A DNA stretch of 9,805 nucleotides from CBDUMN01 sp965368335 (GTDB taxonomy: Bacteria; Pseudomonadota; Alphaproteobacteria; Rhodospirillales; JAPHRK01): the NCBI GenBank assembly GCA_965368335.1, contig CBDUMN010000118.1, positions 1 through 9,805 on the forward strand, read 5' to 3'. Positions 6,902-9,805 of this stretch are shown piece after piece. The stretch's first letter is position 1. Each line of letters opens with the position of its first letter. The notes beneath the pieces were generated by a model, which was given only the letters and a program-made list of their open reading frames with translations, was not told the DNA's origin and made no database searches. The position numbers and the translations under genes are program-made.

Positions 6902-7435
6902 TTAGTTGAACTTACCGGGCAATTCCTTGATGGCGTCGTTGATCAGGCCTTCGGCTTTCTTGGCCGTGATGCCTTCCGCCAAAATCTGCTTGGTGGCGGC
7001 CAGAGCAACGTCGGCCGACATCGTGCGGATTTCTGCGATGGCCCGAGCCTCGGCCTGAGCGATGCGTTCCTCAGCCAACTGCTTGCGGCGCTCAAGATCG
7101 TGCTCAAGCTGCTTTTTGGCCTGCTCCCGGATACGCTCGGCCTCTTCCTTCGCCTTTGCGACGAATTCCTCGGCTTCCTGAGCGGCTTCCTGTTGCTTGC
7201 GGCGGTTGGCGGCCAGGATTTCCTGGGCTTCCTCACGCAAGCGAGCGGCTTCATCCAGCTTCGCCTTGATGCCCTCGGCCCGGTCGTCCAGCGCCGTACC
7301 GGCCATCAGGTAGATTTTCTTACCGACCAGAACGATCAGCGTAACGAAGGCCAGCGCAACCCAGAAAGTCGGATCGTCGAGCAATCCGCCGTGCTGAGCG
7401 GCTTCGCCGGCTTTTTCTGCTGCGAATGCCTGCAT
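6902..7435 (-). CDS. atpF: ATP synthase F0 subunit b
   Basis: Subunit b is part of the peripheral stalk that holds F1 against the rotating c ring in the cytoplasmic membrane. The 177-residue protein has one membrane helix, about residues 22-40 (DPTFWVALAFVTLIVLVGKK), followed by a long Glu/Lys/Arg/Ala coiled coil from about 50 to 150. The C-terminal part (about 140-165) matches the region that contacts subunit delta. Its ATG overlaps the stop of the preceding b' gene in TAATG, so translation is probably coupled and the two proteins should be made together as a heterodimer. It is the last gene of the operon and is followed by the terminator at 6849-6876. The b and b' copies are told apart by sequence style and order; the b' gene upstream has the typical LPRIGQVLEERQDRI segment. 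Confidence 0.94.
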   Translation of the reverse strand: MQAFAAEKAGEAAQHGGLLDDPTFWVALAFVTLIVLVGKKIYLMAGTALDDRAEGIKAKLDEAARLREEAQEILAANRRKQQEAAQEAEEFVAKAKEEAERIREQAKKQLEHDLERRKQLAEERIAQAEARAIAEIRTMSADVALAATKQILAEGITAKKAEGLINDAIKELPGKFN

Positions 7436-7926
7436 TAGCTACGCTCCTGCATGGCTGCGTCGATCGCTTTTCCAAGCTTGGCGTCGGTGGGCTTGAGACC
7501 CGCCAGTTTGCCTGCAGCTTCCTTGGCGATTTCGGCAGCAAGATCGCGAACGTTACCGAGAGCGGCTTCCCGCGCCTTGGCAATCTGTTCTTCCGCGCCA
7601 GCCACTTTACCAGCCAGTTCTTCACCCAAAACAGATAACTGCTTGGATGATTCAGCAGACAGCTCGTCGGTCACCTGACGAATGATCGTCTGGGCTTCGG
7701 CCCTGGCTTCGGACAGACCCTGCTCGTAGGTATCGGCCGCTTCTTCGGCCTCCCGCTTGAGCTGAGCGGCCATCTCCAGGTTGCCGTCAATCCGATCCTG
7801 GCGCTCTTCGAGCACCTGACCGATTCGCGGCAGAGCCGTTTTCGCCATGATCAGATACATGGCGACAAAAGTGATCGCAAGCCAGATCCACTGTGTTGGG
7901 AACGTGCTGAAATCTAATTGTGGCAT
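7435..7926 (-). CDS. ATP synthase F0 subunit b'
   Basis: This is the second, diverged b-type subunit found in alphaproteobacteria and photosynthetic bacteria, which pairs with b in the peripheral stalk. From the ATG at 7926 it is 163 residues: a membrane helix at about 12-29, then LPRIGQVLEERQDRI (32-46), a typical b' segment, and a coiled coil to the C terminus. The frame is open further upstream to 7968, but that would add 14 polar residues (GGTRSRRYDEEG) not expected in the family. The ATG at 7926 has a strong ribosome binding site GAGGAGGG, so I chose it. The stop overlaps the start of the b gene by one base (TAATG). Annotations call it atpG, atpF2, atpX or atpF', so I leave the symbol empty. 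Confidence 0.93.
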   Translation of the reverse strand: MPQLDFSTFPTQWIWLAITFVAMYLIMAKTALPRIGQVLEERQDRIDGNLEMAAQLKREAEEAADTYEQGLSEARAEAQTIIRQVTDELSAESSKQLSVLGEELAGKVAGAEEQIAKAREAALGNVRDLAAEIAKEAAGKLAGLKPTDAKLGKAIDAAMQERS

Positions 7927-7930
7927 AAGA

Positions 7931-7938
7931 CCCTCCTC
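7931..7938 (-). promoter_or_regulatory. Ribosome binding site that sets the b' start
   Basis: On the minus strand GAGGAGGG is followed by TCTT and the ATG at 7926. This near-perfect Shine-Dalgarno sequence favours the shorter b' protein over the longer frame beginning at 7968. Confidence 0.75.
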
Positions 7939-7954
7939 ATCGTATCGACGGGAC

Positions 7955-8003
7955 CGCGTCCCACCCAAGCCGCAAAAAGAGACTCCGGGCGTAAAGGGAC
8001 GCG
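7955..8003 (-). other. Inverted repeat in the atpE-b' gap
   Basis: CGCGTCCC (7955-7962) and GGGACGCG (7996-8003) are perfect 8-bp complements 33 bases apart. On the minus-strand transcript they could form a stem between the c and b' genes. A second, local hairpin, GGGAC/GTCCC with a 3-base loop (7950-7962), shares one arm, so the two structures would exclude each other. Confidence 0.4.
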
Positions 8004-8024
8004 ATGACTAACCCGATCGACCGA

Positions 8025-8249
8025 TTAGGTGAACAGGATCAGGAAGGAGATCAGCAGAGCGTACAGCGCAACCGCCTCAACCAGGGCGAAGCCCAGCATG
8101 GCCAGGCCGAAAACCTGGGAGCGGGCGGCCGGGTTGCGAGCAACCGAGCTGACCAGCGACGAGAAGATGCTACCGATACCGGCACCAACGCCAGACAGGC
8201 CGATAACGGCGAGACCGGCACCAATCATCTTAGCGGCATCAAGTTCCAT
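8025..8249 (-). CDS. atpE: ATP synthase F0 subunit c
   Basis: Subunit c forms the rotor ring that carries protons across the membrane. The 74-residue protein is a two-helix hairpin, the usual size. Helix 1 (about 8-33) contains the Gly-rich GVGAGIG packing motif. The polar loop is RNPAARSQ (38-45), which contacts F1. Helix 2 (about 47-72) carries the ion-binding Glu58 in FALVEAVALY. The residue after Glu58 is Ala rather than the Ser or Thr typical of sodium-binding rings, so proton coupling is expected. The ATG at 8249 follows two purine-rich stretches, AAGAAGGA and AAGGA, suited to strong translation. This fits the many c copies needed per enzyme. It lies between atpB (72-base gap) and the b' gene (98-base gap). 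Confidence 0.97.
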   Translation of the reverse strand: MELDAAKMIGAGLAVIGLSGVGAGIGSIFSSLVSSVARNPAARSQVFGLAMLGFALVEAVALYALLISFLILFT

Positions 8250-8303
8250 GGTCCTTATTCCTTCTTAGGGTAAACAGTGAAACGAAAAACTGGTTAATGT
8301 TCC

Positions 8304-8318
8304 TTAGCGGCCCGCTAA
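8304..8318. other. Short palindrome between atpB and atpE
   Basis: TTAGCGG (8304-8310), a central C, and CCGCTAA (8312-8318) form a perfect interrupted palindrome that begins three bases after the atpB stop on the minus strand. As RNA it would give a 5-bp stem with a 5-base loop. No T tract follows, so it is not a terminator. Confidence 0.45.
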
Positions 8319-8321
8319 TCC

Positions 8322-9047
8322 TTAGTGCAGATGCAGCGAGTCGTTCAGGTAGATGCAGCTCAACACGGCAAACACATAGGCCTGCAGGAAAGCCACAATG
8401 AATTCAAAACCCGTCAGCGCGACATCGATGGCGAACGGAGCCCAACCACCGAGGAAGCCCAAGGGAACGATGAAAGCGGCAAACACCTTCATCATGGTGT
8501 GCCCGGCGGTCATATTGGCGAACAGTCGGATCGACAGGCTGACCGGACGGGAGAGATAGGAAAGAATTTCAATCGGCACCAGCAGGATCAGCATTACGGC
8601 GGGGACACCCGACGGCACGAAGAGCGTGAGGAATTTCACACCGTGCTTGATGAAACCGATGACGGTCACGCCGATGAACACGGCCAAAGCCATGCCCAGG
8701 GTCACCGCAACGTGGCTGGTGAAGGTAAAGCTGTAGGGGATAAGGCCCAGCAGGTTGCCGAACAGGATGAACATGAAGAGAGAGAAGATGAACGGGAAGT
8801 ACTGACGGCCTGCGGACCCAACGTTGTCTTTGACCATACTCGCGACGAATTCGTAACAGAGCTCCGCCATCGATTGCCAACGACCCGGCACCAGCGCACG
8901 CCCTTTCATGGACATGGTCAGAAACAGCGTCACGACAGTGACGGTTACAACCATCATGAGAGCGGAGTTGGTAAAGGAGGCGTCGACCCCACCCAATTGA
9001 ATGGGAACGATGGGTTTGATCTCGAACTGTTGTAACGGATTAGCCAC
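8322..9047 (-). CDS. atpB: ATP synthase F0 subunit a
   Basis: Subunit a is the membrane stator that provides the two proton half-channels next to the c ring. The 241-residue protein has five to six hydrophobic helices and the family signature SLSIRLFANMTAGH, with essential Arg174. The conserved FGNLLGLIPYSF segment (96-107) and the C-terminal helix GFEFIVAFLQAYVFAVLSCIY are also present. The start is GTG at 9047 (cac on the plus strand), with CGAGG seven bases upstream as a modest ribosome binding site. The N terminus MANPLQQFEIKPIVPI is typical of alphaproteobacterial subunit a. It is second in the operon, 57 bases after atpI. Length and motifs are normal. Confidence 0.97.
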   Translation of the reverse strand: MANPLQQFEIKPIVPIQLGGVDASFTNSALMMVVTVTVVTLFLTMSMKGRALVPGRWQSMAELCYEFVASMVKDNVGSAGRQYFPFIFSLFMFILFGNLLGLIPYSFTFTSHVAVTLGMALAVFIGVTVIGFIKHGVKFLTLFVPSGVPAVMLILLVPIEILSYLSRPVSLSIRLFANMTAGHTMMKVFAAFIVPLGFLGGWAPFAIDVALTGFEFIVAFLQAYVFAVLSCIYLNDSLHLH

Positions 9048-9104
9048 GGCTTGCCTCGTTCAAAAGCCCCGAAACCTCAGGGCCGGTTCTAAAACGTACT
9101 CTAA

Positions 9105-9485
9105 TTAGTCCCCTGCAGTGTCTTTCTTGCCGCCGGTTTCGTCCTTGTCGGAAATAATTTTTCCGCCGGGGCCGATCCCTACGCCCAACCCGATCCCCTG
9201 TGCAGCGCGATAAACATTCATGATCCCCGCGCCGGAACCGAGAAAGAAAAACACAACCATCATCCAAGGCGTGGTTTCCAACCAAATATCGAGCCAATAC
9301 CCGATCAGCAAACCCACGGCCAACGCCGCCACCAGCTCCGTCCCGATACGGAACGCCAAACCGAACCCTTGAGTGGGGGTTTTCGCAAACTCCCCGTCTT
9401 CCCGGTCGGCCGACCGCCCTTCCTGGGCGCGCCTGAGGCGGGCGTTGAAATCGTCAAATTCATTGGGAGTTTTATCATCGCTCAT
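9105..9485 (-). CDS. atpI: ATP synthase assembly protein I (AtpI)
   Basis: AtpI is a small membrane protein encoded at the head of many atp operons; in several species it helps c-ring assembly, and it is not part of the finished enzyme. The 126-residue protein has a charged N-terminal part (1-40), two membrane helices (about 46-66 and 74-92) and a Gly-rich, charged tail ending KKDTAGD. The segment GLLIGYWLDIWLETTPW and the following FFLGSGAGIMNVYRA match the family pattern of alphaproteobacterial AtpI. The start ATG at 9485 has only a distant ribosome binding site (GGAG, 12 bases away), suggesting modest translation, as expected for an assembly factor. It is the first gene after the promoter at 9563-9591. 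Confidence 0.9.
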   Translation of the reverse strand: MSDDKTPNEFDDFNARLRRAQEGRSADREDGEFAKTPTQGFGLAFRIGTELVAALAVGLLIGYWLDIWLETTPWMMVVFFFLGSGAGIMNVYRAAQGIGLGVGIGPGGKIISDKDETGGKKDTAGD

Positions 9486-9562
9486 TTGCGAAATCGGCTC
9501 CGTGCAAAACGCTTTACGGAACCCCCCCTTTGGATCGGACTCACGCCTAAAATGTGCGACGC

Positions 9563-9591
9563 AACATAAAGATCACCCCCATGACTGTCAA
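9563..9591 (-). promoter_or_regulatory. Promoter of the F0 atp operon
   Basis: On the minus strand the -35 box is a perfect TTGACA (9591-9586), then a 17-base spacer and -10 box TATGTT (9568-9563, four of six positions). Transcription would begin near 9556, about 70 bases before the atpI ATG. It is the strongest promoter-like sequence in the window and fits a highly expressed housekeeping operon. Confidence 0.8.
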
Positions 9592-9608
9592 GGACGAAAA
9601 AGGGGGTG
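9574..9608. promoter_or_regulatory. Inverted repeat bracketing the atp -35 box
   Basis: CACCCCC (9574-9580) and GGGGGTG (9602-9608) are perfect 7-bp complements 21 bases apart. The -35 box of the atp promoter lies between them and one arm falls in the spacer. It could be an operator, or chance in a region with several runs of G and C. I do not recognise it as the site of a known regulator. Confidence 0.35.
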
Positions 9609-9630
9609 TTAAGCTATTGATTCTATTGAG

Positions 9631-9656
9631 TTTTCAAGTGGTATTTCCACTTAAAA
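9631..9656. other. A/T-flanked hairpin after smc
   Basis: AAGTGG (9636-9641) pairs with CCACTT (9647-9652) around loop TATTT, with TTTT before (9631-9634) and AAAA after (9653-9656) able to lengthen the stem past one bulged base. Read from smc (minus strand), no T tract follows, so it is at best a weak end for the smc transcript. No better smc terminator is visible before the atp promoter. Confidence 0.4.
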
Positions 9657-9687
9657 TCGCTGTTTAATCCCGACTCCGGGGGTTCCG

Positions 9688-9805
9688 TCACGCCGTTGCC
9701 CGGATCTCCTCGGCTTTACGAAGGTCGACCGAAACCAGTTGCGAAACCCCGCGCTCGGACATGGTAACACCAAACAGGCGATCCATCCGGGCCATCGTCA
9801 CGGCA
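9688..9805 (-). CDS. smc: Chromosome partition protein SMC, C-terminal end (rest outside window)
   Basis: Only the last 38 complete codons are in the window, ending at TGA (9690-9688). They read through AVTMARMDRLFGVTMSERGV and SQLVSVDLRKAEEIRATA. The segment RLFGVTM-x-ERGVSQLVSVDL is the conserved end of the SMC head domain, just after the switch histidine region. SMC is the coiled-coil ATPase that, with ScpA and ScpB, compacts and separates the chromosome. It is not in the supplied list of long frames because it runs off the edge. It is read in the same direction as the atp operon, which starts about 130 bases beyond its stop from its own promoter. The family call is firm for so short a piece, because this ending is distinctive. 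Confidence 0.88.
   Translation of the reverse strand, partial: AVTMARMDRLFGVTMSERGVSQLVSVDLRKAEEIRATA

Noticed and set aside
7927..7968. Longer b' protein starting at 7968
   Set aside because: The added residues are polar and atypical, and the internal ATG at 7926 has a strong Shine-Dalgarno sequence.
8025..8249. Possible sodium-driven c ring
   Set aside because: Glu58 is followed by Ala, and the Ser/Thr ligand typical of sodium rings is missing.
8325..9035. 236-residue plus-strand frame opposite atpB
   Set aside because: The His/Gln/Glu-rich product is the antisense image of membrane helices of subunit a; no independent signal supports it.
9651..9667. Two TTAA motifs that suggest a CtrA box between smc and atpI
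   Set aside because: The spacing is nine bases, not the seven of the CtrA consensus TTAA-N7-TTAA, and the area is A/T-rich.
1..9805. Possible mobile element, defence system or CRISPR array
   Set aside because: All coding space is explained by conserved housekeeping genes in familiar order, and no repeat array, transposase, integrase or phage-like gene is present.

Overview
The window looks like an ordinary core-genome segment of an alphaproteobacterium, most likely Rhodospirillales-like. The support is the FtsZ C-terminal peptide ending IPAFLRRQAN, the gene order ftsZ-lpxC-bamD-recN-ligA at the end of the division and cell-wall (dcw) cluster, and an F0 operon that stands apart from F1 and carries two different b-type subunits (b and b'). 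The genus cannot be fixed from the sequence alone. I see no mobile element, CRISPR array, tRNA or rRNA, and no gene of unknown family.

Plus-strand half (1-6782). The window opens inside the long acidic linker of ftsZ. A 306-base gap follows with two hairpins and a likely lpxC promoter, then lpxC (lipid A biosynthesis) closed by a textbook intrinsic terminator at 1963-1998. A new promoter (about 2005-2035) starts a tight three-gene unit: bamD (outer-membrane assembly lipoprotein), recN (double-strand-break repair, 15 bases downstream) and ligA (NAD-dependent DNA ligase, overlapping recN by four bases). This joins division, outer-membrane building and DNA repair in one neighbourhood.

Convergence (6783-6901). 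The ligA unit and the atp operon run toward each other. Between them lie a palindromic REP-like element and a hairpin flanked by A and T tracts that can end transcription from both sides.

Minus-strand half (9805-6902). The 3' end of smc (chromosome condensation) lies at the right edge. It is followed by a strong sigma70-type promoter (TTGACA-17-TATGTT) and the F0 operon atpI-atpB-atpE-b'-b, which encodes the membrane part of the ATP synthase: assembly protein I, subunit a, the c ring and the two peripheral-stalk subunits. F1 genes are not in the window.

No previously undescribed system is evident. The points worth a second look are regulatory and RNA-level: a GTAAC-N5-GTAAC direct repeat upstream of the lpxC promoter, an inverted repeat bracketing the -35 box of the atp promoter, competing hairpins before the b' gene, and the palindromic element after ligA.
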